Source: Pomphorhynchus laevis
Lineage: Eukaryota; Acanthocephala; Palaeacanthocephala; Echinorhynchida; Pomphorhynchidae
Assembly (NCBI GenBank): GCA_012934845.2
Contig: WNNJ02000802.1
Location: forward strand, 62,001-126,000
Direction: 5' to 3'
Length of the DNA stretch: 64,000 nucleotides
Below, piece by piece: positions 1 through 11,043 of the stretch (position 1 is the first letter of the stretch; the number at the start of each line of letters is the position of its first letter). Made by a program: the position numbers and the translations under genes. The notes beneath the pieces were generated by a model. That model had not been told where the DNA came from and searched no databases. It was given only the letters and a program-made list of their open reading frames with translations.

Positions 1-73
1 GAAAATCACTGAATCGACGATGAACACTTATTCTGCTTGAAATAGCGACCTCATTACAAAACAAAGTTGACGA
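1..73 (-). CDS. Sorting nexin (SNX1/2-like) PX-domain exon, partial at window edge
   Basis: Read on the minus strand, 24 codons are open after a good 3' splice site (pyrimidine-rich ...cctgttcttttag at 80-74). The peptide ends in SVHRRFSDF, the hallmark of the PX domain; the first Arg of RRF/Y is the usual phosphatidylinositol-3-phosphate contact. The exon starts in phase 0, which matches the phase-0 end of the exon at 1456-1617, so the two read together as strands 1 to 3 of one PX domain. PX proteins of the SNX1/2 (Vps5) type act on endosomes in the retromer pathway. The rest of the PX domain and any BAR domain lie beyond base 1. The exon is short, but order, phase and motif all agree. The SNX1/2 assignment rests on family knowledge; another PX protein is possible. 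Confidence 0.68.
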
Positions 74-1455
74 CTAAAAGAACAGGTTGAAGTTATTTTA
101 ATTTAATTTGTTAAATTTCCTATTTTAGCTATTTTAGCTATTTTTTGATATATTCGTACATTATAAATCAATGTTGATCAATGTTAAAAATGCGTGTTGA
201 TTAAAAATGTGTAAAAAGTGCGCATATCAAAAAATGCTCATTTTTTGATAAAAATAAATATATGAAAGAATTTATAAATTAATGGATATATTGAACATTT
301 AGAACATTCAATAAAACGTCGAAAATATCGTTGCGCAATTTTAGAAGTATACATCATAAAAAATAAAATAAATTAGTATATTATAAATTAAAAGTTAATT
401 TTAACTAATAGATCTGCGACAAATGAAAGCTTATACTTTTGTCAAAAGTAATAGACCTTCATTTACATAATATTTATATAACATCTCTAATTGTTTTTTG
501 ACAGTAACTTTTCAGGATTAAATATGATAATTTCAGACAACTTGTGAATAAAAAATATTTTTCTAAATATTTTTATAATCAAATGTAGAATATAATCTAT
601 AATTGCTTGGATATTGTATACCTTATCAACTATCGCTATAAGGACTAGTTATTAAGAATTCAAATTTAGTAGGACCAAACAATTACTGTAAACTTGTAAT
701 ATTAAAATGTAATTTAATCAATTAATATAGACGATTATTACCGAAATCTTCACTGATTTTACAGAAAATACATTTATTTACAAAGCGTACATAAACTAAG
801 TCTAAGAATATATTTACGTTAGGAGATGTATGATTTCTAACGAAAACAATTTTAAATAGGTAGATATAATGATAGTTTATTTGATTTTCGATAAAGTTAC
901 TATTTCAACGCTACTATGTTCATAATCAGAATACAAAAAGTTTTTAAATGTTGTAAAATATTTTCGAGTGAAATAACGTTTTAATATACTTATATTTGAA
1001 TGACAACCGTAGTAGTGGTCGAATAAGTTAGTCTTCTCGGGAATCGAATAAATTCCCAAACTTTTTATCTACTTAAAACTTGTTCCTTTAAAATATATAG
1101 TAAAATATATAATAAAATACAATTGATTTATAGTTTGAGAATGCAGACATTCCACTGTTCGCAAGTATTGCCAAAATGCCAAATTTTATAAATTTTAATT
1201 TAAGAGAATTTTGGTAAAATAATGGATGTTATAATGTTCGCAAATTAAAAAAAATTAGTAAAGCTAGCTTTAGTTATATAAAGTAAAGGAGTAACTATAT
1301 TTTAGTTTAAATATAATATTTAAAAGTTAAGATCTTAAATCTAACGCAGAATACAGTATATAACCGATGCTGACGATAATGTATTATTTATTGAAAAGAC
1401 GTCAATGTCTTGAGAAAAGAACGAAATAGCAAAATTAAAAATATATGATTATAAC
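74..1455 (-). other. Intron of the PX-domain gene
   Basis: This AT-rich stretch lies between a donor (CAG|GTTATA at 1458-1452, minus strand) and the acceptor at 75-74. I see no repeat family I recognise in it. A 60-codon open frame on the minus strand (877-1059) is in the wrong order to be part of the PX domain and is best read as chance. Confidence 0.5.
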
Positions 1456-1617
1456 CTGAACGTCTATTTGATAGATAAAATACGATGATATGCCGTCTCC
1501 GACTTTGGTAGGTTCGTGAACATTAACAGAAAATGATTTATCAAGTTCATTGCAATTACTGAAGTAGGCATCCAACTCACAGCTGAAATCGGTAGGTAGA
1601 CACCAATCGTCACTTGT
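1456..1617 (-). CDS. Sorting nexin (SNX1/2-like) exon with start of PX domain
   Basis: This 54-codon exon (162 bp, phase 0 at both ends) is flanked by an AG acceptor at 1619-1618 and a CAG|GT donor at 1456/1455. Its C-terminal half reads VHEPTKVGDGISSYFIYQI. This fits the first beta strands of SNX1/SNX2 PX domains, where a D/E-P-x-K-V/I-G-D-G-x-x-x-Y pattern is typical. The N-terminal half is a Cys- and acid-rich linker (TSDDWCLPTDF...). The next exon in order (1-73) supplies RRFSDF. Codon use is ordinary and there is no stop, so it looks like a live host exon. The protein would act as a membrane adaptor on endosomes if the family call is right. Confidence 0.7.
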
Positions 1618-2948
1618 CTTTAATATATATAAAAATTAAGATACGCATTATGTTAAATTTGACGTGGCAACACAAATATTAAAAGATTTTTAAATAAAAT
1701 CAATAAAATATTGATAAGCTTTAAAATTTGAAAAAAATAATATTTACAGTTAGAATGAATTTAAAAAAGACTTGTATTAGTCAAGTTTTCTTTATTAGTT
1801 AATAAATAATTCTGATAAAAATCTGCTTTAAAATAATCAAAATAATAAGCAGTAATATTTATCTAAGTCCATAGCACGCTAGAACAAAACCTTCAAAGCA
1901 AACAAATTATTTTCATAATTTGCATTTTGCTTTTTCACTGAAATTTAGGAAAGTCGTTTCGATATAAAACCGTTTTCTACATCTGTATCAAGAAAGTCAT
2001 CTTACATGTTTAATAATCCTTAATAACATTAGTTTTTACTATAAAACACTAATTAATCAGTTAATTAATTGGAAAATAAATGTTTATTTTATATTGAACT
2101 AGATACTTTTAGCATTCTTTTTAAATAAACTAAATACTATCTTCGAAAATTATGAATTTAATAATCAGAAGTGAATCATTTTGCTTGTTTCTTAAATATA
2201 TTTATTACATATGCAATATATATATATATTAATTGTATTATAATTATAATATATAATATAAATAATATTATATAATTATATAATTATATAATTATACATT
2301 TATTGTATCAACTTTGGATAAATACAATAATTTTTTTTTGTAAAATATAGACGATATATTGTGGTATAATGAAAGTATTAGGATAAATACAAAAATGATA
2401 TTTTATTTATTTCAAGTAGTGATAAGAAATCTGCAACTTTATCTCTGAAAAAATATCGATAAGCGAACGAAACATTAGACGACAGCGAATTTCGCTGTAT
2501 CTATATTAAAATGTCTAAAGAATATTCATGTTTTTAAATCTCCGAACAATTAACAAGCGACATATGCGCTTAATTTCATGTTCTTATAGGGAATATGAGT
2601 AATCAGCAAATCGGATATCTTAACAACATCGATGTTCAGATCAAAGCAATTTCGAAATTCTGCTTTGGTCAAATAAATCTGTCAAACAGGCAATATCTAG
2701 AAAATAGAATAAAGCAGCATAACGATGTTGTAGACGATGATTTGGTTTTATTTTTTATTATATTTTTAGATAAAATTTATCATAACAACATCTAATGAAC
2801 TCATAGTGTTCTGCTATTCTCATGATGATATGTCAATAGTTAGAGAAATATCAAAATAAATAGATGTTTTGTTGATTCTGCTCTTAAATTCTAAAAATAC
2901 GATAAAATGTTTAATAAATCAAGCAATTAAGATTATCGCTCAACATAC
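1618..2948 (-). other. Intron of the PX-domain gene, AT-rich
   Basis: It lies between the donor GTATGT at 2948-2943 and the acceptor at 1619-1618. It includes a very AT-rich tract with TATA/ATTATA runs near 2203-2300. A 66-codon plus-strand frame at 2595-2795 has no recognisable domain and no support, so I do not call it a gene. Confidence 0.45.
2203..2300. repeat. AT-only low-complexity tract
   Basis: About 100 bases of almost pure A/T with runs of TA, ATTATA and ATAATT. It is likely a decayed microsatellite inside the intron. Confidence 0.7.
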
Positions 2949-3082
2949 GTCTTTTATAGTTGATTTAGATTCAGCAGATTTGACAACTTTATCTTGATGA
3001 TAGTCGTCATTTGTCAATGGATCTGTAAGTGGAACGACACTCAACTGGTCTTGATCCGATAGCTTAACGCGTTCAACGGCAT
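2949..3082 (-). CDS. Candidate upstream exon of the PX-domain gene (acidic linker)
   Basis: On the minus strand a polypyrimidine tract followed by AAAG (3086-3083) precedes 134 open bases that end at a strong donor (GAC|GTATGT, 2949/2948). The peptide is charged and Asp/Ser-rich (AVERVKLSDQDQLSVVPLTD...), like the poorly conserved N-terminal regions of sorting nexins. The exon ends in phase 0, matching the phase-0 start at 1617, and begins after one base of a codon. There is no domain motif, so support is only splice signals, open frame and phase. No matching exon further upstream was found; the DNA beyond 3290 is transposon. Confidence 0.45.
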
Positions 3083-3289
3083 CTTTGATAAAAAAAGTAA
3101 AATTATATCAGCTATTGTAAAGCAAACGTAAATTACTGTAGCTAAGATTAACGTTCAAACAAATGTTATAACAAGTATTTATAGTTAATCGTTAAAAATT
3201 GAACATAACAAAAATAATATAACCATAATTTTCAAATTTTGCATCAAAAAAAGTGTGCATTGTGCTAGTTGTATATGCCAAGAGTTGAC

Positions 3290-4345
3290 TGGAATACTAC
3301 ATAGCAATAGGATCAGATCGGGGGACTTCTAATTTACTCAGCTGCATAAAAGGCCTGTCTCTTATACAGCATGTTTTTTCCTCCAATAGATATTCTTATT
3401 TGTCGAGCTCCATCCTTAGATTATGTATTTCTATGCCAAGTGATTAGTAACTGAGATCCATTGTGGTAATCTCATTGGCTCTTCAGATCATGTAGTTTTA
3501 GAAATACACATAAATATAGATTCAGCGAAGCAAAATGTGGTCGACCACGTGTAGTAAACCCGTTTAAAGCATATCTTGCTCGAATTAGACAATTTCTACA
3601 GCATGTAGTGTGGCCAAACGTACATATCCTTGGTGTTGAATACTCATGGAATTTATTACTAGGTACTCTTCTGTACTTGTTTAGATGATATTCTCTGGTG
3701 GATTGATAGTAAAGTTAAACGAGCAATCAAGAAGAGGGGTAATGCCTATAATAACAAAAAAGGGTAAAACCACATTTTATAAATATAAGCAACTTCGTAA
3801 TAGTATGGCAGGTTTGAAAAGAAATAGTAAGTTAAATTTTGAGAGGAACTTATGCAGCCGATGTCTTAGGGATCCTCGCACTTCTTTAGCTACGTTTCGT
3901 CAAACAAAAAACACATAATAATAACTGTTCAATAAGAAATGACAGCGATATGCTTCTATCTGACAGCTCTTAAATTGCAAATGAATTTGCTGAGCATTTC
4001 CGTTTATCTACACTTTCAGGGTATCATGTTAAAGAACCACCTACATATGATTATTCGAATGAATGCGTATTTAGCACAGAAGACTTATTTGGATGCCAAA
4101 ACATTTTTAGGGAACTTTGCCAATTGAAGAGAGAAGCAAGCGGTGGTCCAGACGATTTACTGTCGGTAATTTTTCATAATTTTGTATATGTTCCCTATGT
4201 ACCTTTTTGCAAAAACTTTTCTGCTTCGGTCTGTTTCGAAAAACTTATCATTGATTGAATCAACTCGGTTGTTTATTCAGTATTAAAAAATGTCTTACTT
4301 TTGTATGCTGCCGAGTGTTAGAATAATTGTTGTATAGGAGGATAA
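3290..4345 (+). mobile_element. Decayed CR1-like LINE fragment (LINE-F type)
   Basis: Conceptual translation in shifting frames gives the end of an endonuclease domain (IGSSDHVVLEI near 3473-3505), a linker resembling LINE-F (VWPNV...GVEYSW; LRNSMAGLKRNSKLNFERN near 3795-3850) and the start of an RT domain (LKREASGGPDDLL near 4120-4160). Several stops and frameshifts break it, so it is old. The left edge is uncertain. On the right it stops where a LINE-A tail begins. Confidence 0.6.
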
Positions 4346-4355
4346 TGTTATATCT

Positions 4356-4800
4356 TAAAAAAAGATATATTTTTACGTGGCAAATGCGTGTCGGCGCACG
4401 CTTACATGACTGCGAAAAAATCTAAATCATGTGTCGAGAAGGTGAGTACGGAGGCGGTATTTGAATGTAATAAAAGAGGGACCGCGGCGGACGTCGAGAG
4501 GGAGCTGATTCCAGACGAATGGGGCGGCGACGAGGAAGGATCAAAGACCGTAGTTGCTTGAGTAATTGGGAACGTGGAGTAAAAGGGAATTATGGGGGGG
4601 GCGGCGATAGAACGGTAGGGTGAGTGTCGTCTAAGAAAGGGAGGTTGATGAACGATGAGAGCCGACAGCGATGAGACGAAAATTTACGATAAGAAGGCGG
4701 AGTTGTATGCGTATGTGAATGGTGGGCCAGGAGAGTTGGGCAAGATATGTTGTCAACGCTACGGATACGTAGGCGCATTCGAACGGCGGAGTTGATGATA
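4356..4800 (-). mobile_element. LINE-A, 5'-truncated 3' end
   Basis: The block begins with the LINE-A 3' end in reverse (A-rich run, then the hairpin region gcgtgtcggcgcacgc at about 4386-4401) and runs through the C-terminal ORF2 region. It matches the full LINE-A at 15631-16080 along its length. It is 5'-truncated, as usual for LINE insertions, and degraded. Confidence 0.85.
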
Positions 4801-5055
4801 CTTTTGTCTTTTCTTCGGAAAGACTATTTTACGTTTGAATAACACGTCGACGAAGACATTGTATTCAAGTTCGATTAAATCTATTTCTCTTCAGCATCCA
4901 AGAATGGTCACGTAATAAAGACTGATCTTTTAGTTCTAAAAACCTTTAGGGGTGATTACAATCATGGAGAATATTCAATACTAAGCACAGATCAATCCTC
5001 CTGAGTACAAAATGAATAGAGGATACATCCAGTGTCTTTAACCGATTTTTATACG
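4801..5055 (-). mobile_element. LINE-H fragment, inverted
   Basis: The reverse complement matches the C-terminal ORF2 region of LINE-H seen at 6215-6320 and 9298-9420 without a break, including the KDTGC...SLYTNEDRS-like and LKRNRFNRT-like stretches. It stands head to head with the next fragment (5056-5335), which repeats part of the same region in the other direction. This could be twin priming during one insertion or two separate insertions. Confidence 0.6.
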
Positions 5056-5335
5056 AACAGTGGTCAGTCTTTATTACGAAAGGTAATCAGTCTTCATTAC
5101 GCAGCCATTCTTGGATGTTGAAAAGAAATAGATTTAATCGAACCCGAATTAGATGTCTCTGTCGACGTGTTATTCAAGCGTAAAATAGTCTTTCCGAAGA
5201 AACCGTTTTGTTAGAAATAATTTAAAAATTTAAGAACCGATTGGGCGCTGACCGGCAGTAAAGATCCTCAAGATACTGTAAATTTAATTGACTCTCAAAC
5301 TATTCAATTTTATTTATATTTTCAATTTTATTCGC
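5056..5335 (+). mobile_element. LINE-H fragment, C-terminal ORF2 and 3' UTR
   Basis: From about 5085 to 5335 it aligns with 9310-9515. The coding part has the CR1-type C-terminal pattern (R-x5-NSLSEETV...FKNRLGADRQ). The final stem-loop of the family is missing here. Confidence 0.6.
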
Positions 5336-5394
5336 ATTGACACACATAGAATTCTTAATTCTGCTTAACACGACTTTCGTCATGGTTGCTCTAC

Positions 5395-6320
5395 AATAAC
5401 CATGACGTTTTTCGCGAGGGAGTTATGAATTCATTATATCGGTTAGAACGTTCCTATCGACATAGTGTTTATTGATTTTTCGAAAGCTTTCGATTCTGTT
5501 AATCACCAACAATTAATGTCGAAGCTTAGAATGATAAACCTTGATCATCGCATTGTTCATTGGATAGAACAGCTTTTAAAAAGTCGCATTTTTCAGTTAG
5601 GATTGGTTATTATCTTTCTAGTAAGCATTATCAACTAATTAGTGTCCCACAAAGTACTGTTCTTGGTACTGTCCTTTTTAGCATTTATATTAATGATTTA
5701 ATTCCATGTCTTACATCACGATCATTGCTCTTTGCTGATGATTTAAAAATTTTGAAGCCTATCAACACACTTAGCGATGTAGAGACACTTCAATCTGATA
5801 TCACCACTATTAAAGATGGTTTTTCTATATGGATTTGAGATAAACCCACTAAAGTGTGAGACGATTACTATAACTCGAAGAAGACAATACGACTGCATAT
5901 ATTATTGAAAATTCACCAATAAAGACGGTATCAGCCCATAAAGATCTTAGAGTATGGGTATGTGCCGATTTCTCAACTAGGAAACATCCTGAGTACATAA
6001 GTTCTAAAGTGAGTCGAATAATGAGAGTACTCCGCCATTCGTTTGTTAGATTATATTCAACTAATTTTAAACTGCTATAGGACGGGTTAATTAAGTATTT
6101 GCTGTTCTAAGCTTCTGCTTCCGCGTATCCGAATAATCTTGATGAACTTAATAGTTTTGAACGCGTATATAGAAATGCAAATAAGTTGATTCCATTTGCT
6201 AGTCATCTTTAATATGAAAATCGGTTAGTTAAAGACACGGGATGTATCTTCCATTCATTATACACTAATGAGGATCGATCTGTGTTTAGTGTGTAATATT
6301 CTCCATGATTGTAATCACCC
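5395..6320 (+). mobile_element. LINE-H reverse-transcriptase part, interrupted by LINE-A
   Basis: CR1-like RT in broken frames: HxxFREG near 5400-5420, VFIDFSKAFDSVNHQQL (motif A, near 5467-5520), a degraded GVPQG-like motif (VPQSTVLGTVLFSIYIND, near 5644-5700), FADDLKILKPI (near 5730-5763), then the thumb region to 6320. The coding sequence resumes at 9298 after a LINE-A insertion. LINE-E (52900-57680) is the closest intact relative in the window. Confidence 0.7.
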
Positions 6321-9297
6321 CATTAAAAAAAACGATTTATTTTTACATGGCAAATGCGTACCGACGCACGCTTACATGAACACAACAACAAAAATCTAAA
6401 TCATGTTTCGAGGAGGTGGGTACGGAGGCGGCATTTGAATGCAGTAAAGGAGGGAGCGCGGCGGACGTCGAGTGGGAGCATATTCCAGACAAGTGGGTGG
6501 TTACGAGGAAGGATCGGAGATTTTGGTTGTTAGAGCAATTGGGAACGTGGAATAAAAGGTAATTACGGGAACGCAGTGATAAAGAGGTGGGGCGAGTGTC
6601 GTTTAAGAAAAGAAGGTTGATGAACTATGGAGAGCTGACAGCGATGAGACGAAAAGTTACGAGAAGGTGGAATTTTATGCGGATGTGGATGGTGGGCCAG
6701 GATAGTTGGGCAAGATATGTGGATATGTGGTCGAAGCGAAAGAGACGAATGAGCACTCGAACGGCTGAGGTGATTATTCGTTAAAGGGGTAGGATGATGA
6801 ATTTTGGAGAATTGGCGAAAAGGCTAAGGCAGTAATAAATTTTAGGGAAAAGAAGCGATGAAAGAAGAGACACACAAGAACGGAAGTCGATAAGGGGGTG
6901 GATACTGCGGGTGTCACGAAGAATTAAGTTGGACGAGCGGACCGTGCTGCGGACGAAGGGTTTAATGGAAAGGTGATCATCGAAAAGGAATCCTAAGAAA
7001 GTGAGATTGTGGACTACGGGGATGATTGATGATGCAAAAAATACAGGGGGAGGAGATATGCTAGGTTTACGGGGGAGGATTCACATTATTTTGGACTTGT
7101 CTGGGTTTAGAACGAGACGAAGATAGGAGAGACGTTTGTAGATAAAAGAAAGATAGTTCGAGGCAGAAATGCCGATATCGTGTATGCGATGGGCGAGTGC
7201 ATGAGCATATATATGAGGATGTCATCGGCGTATTGCATGACGTTAAAGGAGTAAGGTTTGATAAACGGAGAGAGATCGCCGAGTAGAAGAGAGAAAAGCA
7301 GGGGATCTAGAACTGAACATTGTGTGTACTCTCAGAAAATGGGGATGGGAAAAGAGAATGATGAATTTGAATAGGCGTGAAAAGAACGGTCGGATAGATA
7401 TGCGGTAAGCCATGCTACGGAGGAGGAAGAAAAGCCGTAATCATATCGAAGGCGAGAAAGGAGGATGGAGTGGTCGACGATATCGAAGGCTGAGGAGAGA
7501 TGGAGGGAGATGAGAACACCATATTGAGCCTTTTCACGAGAAATGAGTAGGTCGTTGTAAACTTTCATGCAGGCGATTTCTGTTGAGTGATTAGAGCGGA
7601 AAGCGGATTGGAAAGGAGCGTACAGACTGGACGAAGAGATATAAACGTTGATCTGTATTAAGATAAAGCGCTCTAAGAGTTTGTAAAGATCGGGAATAAT
7701 CTGAATTTCAAGATCCTTGCACTGGTCCAATTTGCTTGGATCTGTCAATGATTTACACCTTATCTTGTTCACAGCGTCCGATTCATTAGATATCAATTCT
7801 CTGAGGAATATATCTCTTTATTCGAATAGAACGTATTGATGATAAGACTAATGAGCTGGGCGATTTCCGCCTGGAAGGCGAAAGTCATGATCCGGCAAAA
7901 GTTAGAAGCTACCGTCGTCGAGACAGAAAGTGTTCCTCTATTTAGAAGGCCGTGGATTGATGGTTTTCAATTAAAGTGGCCAAAATAAGTCATCTGGCAG
8001 GAGAGATTTCAAATGCAGTGTCCAACGTTACAGATTGTACCAATTGGAGGCATAGAACAAGACATGGAGAAAATCTTAGAGAGATACTATGCGCTATTTG
8101 TACCTGGAACTGGTTGTGTTAAGGACTATGAAATCGATCTAGTCATGGATCCCAAGGCTACACCTCGACGCTGTCCAAGTCGTAGAGTACTCTTCGCATT
8201 ACGTAGTACGGTGGGGAGTAACTTGTGACCGTGTTTCCATATCGTCGTCTATCGTTCCACCATCCAGGTCTTTTCTTGAACACTCTTGATGACGGTCTTC
8301 GGTACCCGAATTCGTCGATTCGACTCTGACAACACTATTTCGAATGTCATTGGCATGGCGTCGTCTGGGTCCGGCAGGTGTGACAGGGAGAAATGAAAGA
8401 GTTCCGGGAGGATGAGGAGAGGCGAGAAGCAGTGAGATGGAATGGAGACGAGGTGTGATAGAGCAACGTGTATATTTTTTCTGAAAAAATGACGAAAACG
8501 GCGAATGTAGAGATCGTCGGAATCTGAGTGCCAGGATTCGGTGTGGCAGAAGAGATCGATGGATTGCTTGGTGAATAGGTTGAGGATAAGATCTGATATA
8601 TTGAGAATAGATCAAGTGTTGAGGAGGCCGAGGCGGAAACCGTGTGTGGTGGTGTAAGGGTTTAGCGGAGAATACATATAGGGAAGATGGAGCGCCAGCG
8701 AATTTTGGGGAGTGTGTGGACAACTTGAAAATTATCGTCTATATTTCGGATGGAGAAAGATGTTTCAACGCTTTCTTCGCGACGGCGTTTTTTAACGCAG
8801 GCAGAAGAGAGTTAAGCGATTTCAGAAGGGGTGCGATCGGGAAAAATTCGAGTGGTTGAAGATGACATGAGTTTAAATCGTTGAGGGAGGACAGAGGATG
8901 TGTGAGAGTGATCCTATTAAACAATTTTAAGGAGAGGGGCTTAGAAGAATTAGATTGAGAAGATTTGTTTAGGCGAATGAATGCGACAGGAGAGATGTCC
9001 TTGAAAAAGGTTGGTTTAGCCGCAGGAACTAGAGACGAGAGGATGGATCTAAAGGCGGTTACATCGTGGTCGAGACGTGCTTGTGGAGATAAAAAGGTGG
9101 AGGGAATGATATTAGTGACAACGACGCAACGATTGCGAGAAGGAAAGCGTTTCCGTAAAGGAGGACAAGTGACGTGAGTGGGTGAGATCACGATAGAAGA
9201 GCTGCCACTTGAGGATTTGGAGGGAGTTGGTTTGACGACGGGAGACATAGAAGATAATGATAATAAAGAGGGTGGCAAGAGATTAAGAATTTTTTAG
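6321..9297 (-). mobile_element. LINE-A, rearranged and decayed copy inside LINE-H
   Basis: The 3' end with hairpin (gcgtaccgacgcacgc, about 6356-6371) starts the copy. 6330-7695 matches the C-terminal and RT part of ORF2; 8345-9290 matches the ORF1 and early ORF2 part of the full LINE-A. The middle is replaced by foreign sequence (7700-8345) and the copy also has an internal deletion joining the central linker to the endonuclease start near 8490. A 154-codon frame at 7332-7796 and a 179-codon frame at 8739-9278 are remnants of ORF2 and ORF1. In the first, motif A reads [12 protein letters not shown], so the catalytic Asp is lost. Confidence 0.75.
7700..8345 (+). mobile_element. Ty3/Gypsy pol fragment (fossil)
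   Basis: A short stretch around 8060-8210 resembles the linker just before the RT of Ty3/Gypsy polyproteins (an R-R-x-x-FALR type motif). It sits inside a decayed LINE-A copy. It has the same orientation as the larger Gypsy copy at 14088-20700 and covers an earlier part of pol. It is broken and clearly old. Edges are approximate, and the last 100 bases are not assigned with confidence. Confidence 0.45.
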
Positions 9298-9560
9298 AGC
9301 TAAAAGATCAGTATTTATTACGCGGACATTATTGGATGTTAAAGAGAAATAGATTTAATCGAACCCGAATTAGATGTCCGAAGAAACTGTACCGTCAGAA
9401 AGAATTCCAAAACTTATGAACCGATAAGTCGTTGGCCAGCAGTAAAGATCCTCAAGACACTATATAATTAATTGACATTCAAGCTATTCAATTTTATTTG
9501 TATTCGCTATGCAACTGTAAGAGCCTTTGGCTCATTTTGTTGTCAATTTATAGATAATTT
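9298..9560 (+). mobile_element. LINE-H 3' end (continuation of 5395-6320)
   Basis: The sequence joins to 6320 exactly where the inverted LINE-H fragment (4801-5055) is continuous, showing that LINE-A inserted between them. It holds the ORF2 C-terminus (MLKRNRFNRTRIRC-like), a 3' UTR and the terminal stem-loop GAGCC-TTT-GGCTC at 9521-9533. Confidence 0.7.
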
Positions 9561-10719
9561 AAATAAAATAAGTGAATTCATTTGATTTAAAAAAGTGAAA
9601 TTATTTTATCTTATTTAAAAAAAAAGATTTATTTAACTTGGCATAAATTACATGACTCACAGTTAAAAACGAAAATCAACCTGAGAAATAAGTAATATAA
9701 TATTCAGCACTAAGAATTTGTGAAATATTAATAAATAACGGTAAATATTTGAGGAAATAATCACTAATATGGAAAATAATCAGAAAAACAAACTAATTAA
9801 ATGAAGAAGAAATTGTAAAAATCGAGTAGAGATGCCCATTGTGTAAATCGTTATAATTATGTAGATAGTAATTAAATTGATCTCGTAATAATTATTGGAA
9901 ATCGCAAAACATAAATTTCAAGAATAGCTCTATAAGATTATATGTTATTAATTCCAAAAAATTGAATATAGCATAATTTTCCATTATATATCTCCTAAAT
10001 ATTGCCATGTCAACTAAATTGATCATATTAAACAGTGTGCATATTTGGTGGTAGCAAACTAATGAAATATATTTGCATTCAAAATTAAAAAATTATGTAC
10101 CATTGCTATAACTTGAACAATTCGGAGGATTATTTGATTGTCCGTCCATTTAAAATCGAATTGGCACTATTACGGCAATTACTGGTTATCAGCCATATAA
10201 AATCTACAACAATAAATTCAACTCACTTTATAATAAGCATTTGTAGTCAAAGACACGATTCACTGTGCATATAAATTGCAGTCACTACATTGAAATTTTG
10301 CATACAATAATTTATACTTACATTTACAGATCTAAGGAAACTATCATCATTAATAAAAGTAAAGGTTTCGTGAATTTTGAGTTTAGATATATTTTGAGAA
10401 TTTTGAGTTGTAGATATTTCTTGAATTTTTAGTTTAGATTGATATCCTTCAAATATTATAGCGTGTCGTGATAATCTATCCAGCAGGCATCATTCGATGT
10501 TAATTTTTAAGCAGCATACAAGGAAACTATCATCTGTCACAAGATTGTTCAATGTATGGTTAATGTATAGAATAGTCTTTACAAATATGTTGTTGTCCCC
10601 ACAACGCTGATTTTATTTAAGAATGGATTGCGAATATGTCTGGAACAAATAAGTAATATGAATAAACTATCTTATCACTGATTTTATTAACTATATTAGT
10701 TCATCTTATTTAATTTTAA
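9561..10719. other. AT-rich DNA with no recognised feature
   Basis: I found no coding pattern, splice-flanked exon or known repeat here on either strand. It may be the continuing host intron or decayed repeats. Confidence 0.5.
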
Positions 10720-10790
10720 TTCATTATATTTTAGTGAGCAGACTGAACAGCATAGGCTTTATCTTGTATATAATAATTTAATTGGGCTAT
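10720..10790 (+). mobile_element. Tiny CR1-like LINE 3' tail
   Basis: GTGAGCAGAC...AACAGCATAGGCT...TATAATAAT matches the 3' terminus of LINE-D2 at 41190-41240 (same GTGAGCAGAC start, a stem-loop, TAA-type tail). Only the last 60 to 70 bases are present. Confidence 0.5.
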
Positions 10791-10859
10791 GATTTAATTT
10801 AATACAATAATAATTTCATTTAATTATATTTAATAAAAATTTAATAATTTCATTGTTGT

Positions 10860-11043
10860 AGTGGTTAGGATATAAAGAAGTAATAGTAATATACGGCATT
10901 ATACCTATGGTAGGCCTGGTTTATCTTTAAGACTAAATGCAGGTCGCGTTTTGCTGTTTTATATATAGCTTGTCCAAAACATCAATTGCATTCTGAAACT
11001 CGTCAAAATCAGATAAATAGTCGTAAACTGATTTGAGGACTTG
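10860..11043 (-). mobile_element. Ty3/Gypsy gag fragment (fossil)
   Basis: A minus-strand peptide of about 35 residues (near 10940-11040) has the capsid C-terminal look of Ty3/Gypsy gag, with a DFDEFQNAIDVLDKLY-like stretch where related elements have an AI-x-L-x-x-LY-x-K pattern. It is broken, short and old, and abuts a LINE-A2 tail. Confidence 0.4.

Noticed and set aside
877-1059. 60-codon minus-strand frame with an IPEKT stretch, considered as the second half of the PX domain
   Set aside because: RRFSDF lies further downstream at 1-73, so the order would be wrong. It is inside an intron.
2595-2795. 66-codon plus-strand ORF in the host intron
   Set aside because: No domain, no splice context and AT-driven composition.
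4945-5335. Solo LTR, suggested by a purine tract, TG start and a tctttattac stretch
   Set aside because: Comparison with 6215-6320 and 9298-9515 shows it is coding DNA from the C-terminus of LINE-H.
8199-9177. Long frames on both strands at 8199-8723, 8644-8859 and 8965-9177
   Set aside because: They are shadows of LINE-A ORF1/ORF2 remnants or frame-drifted antisense.
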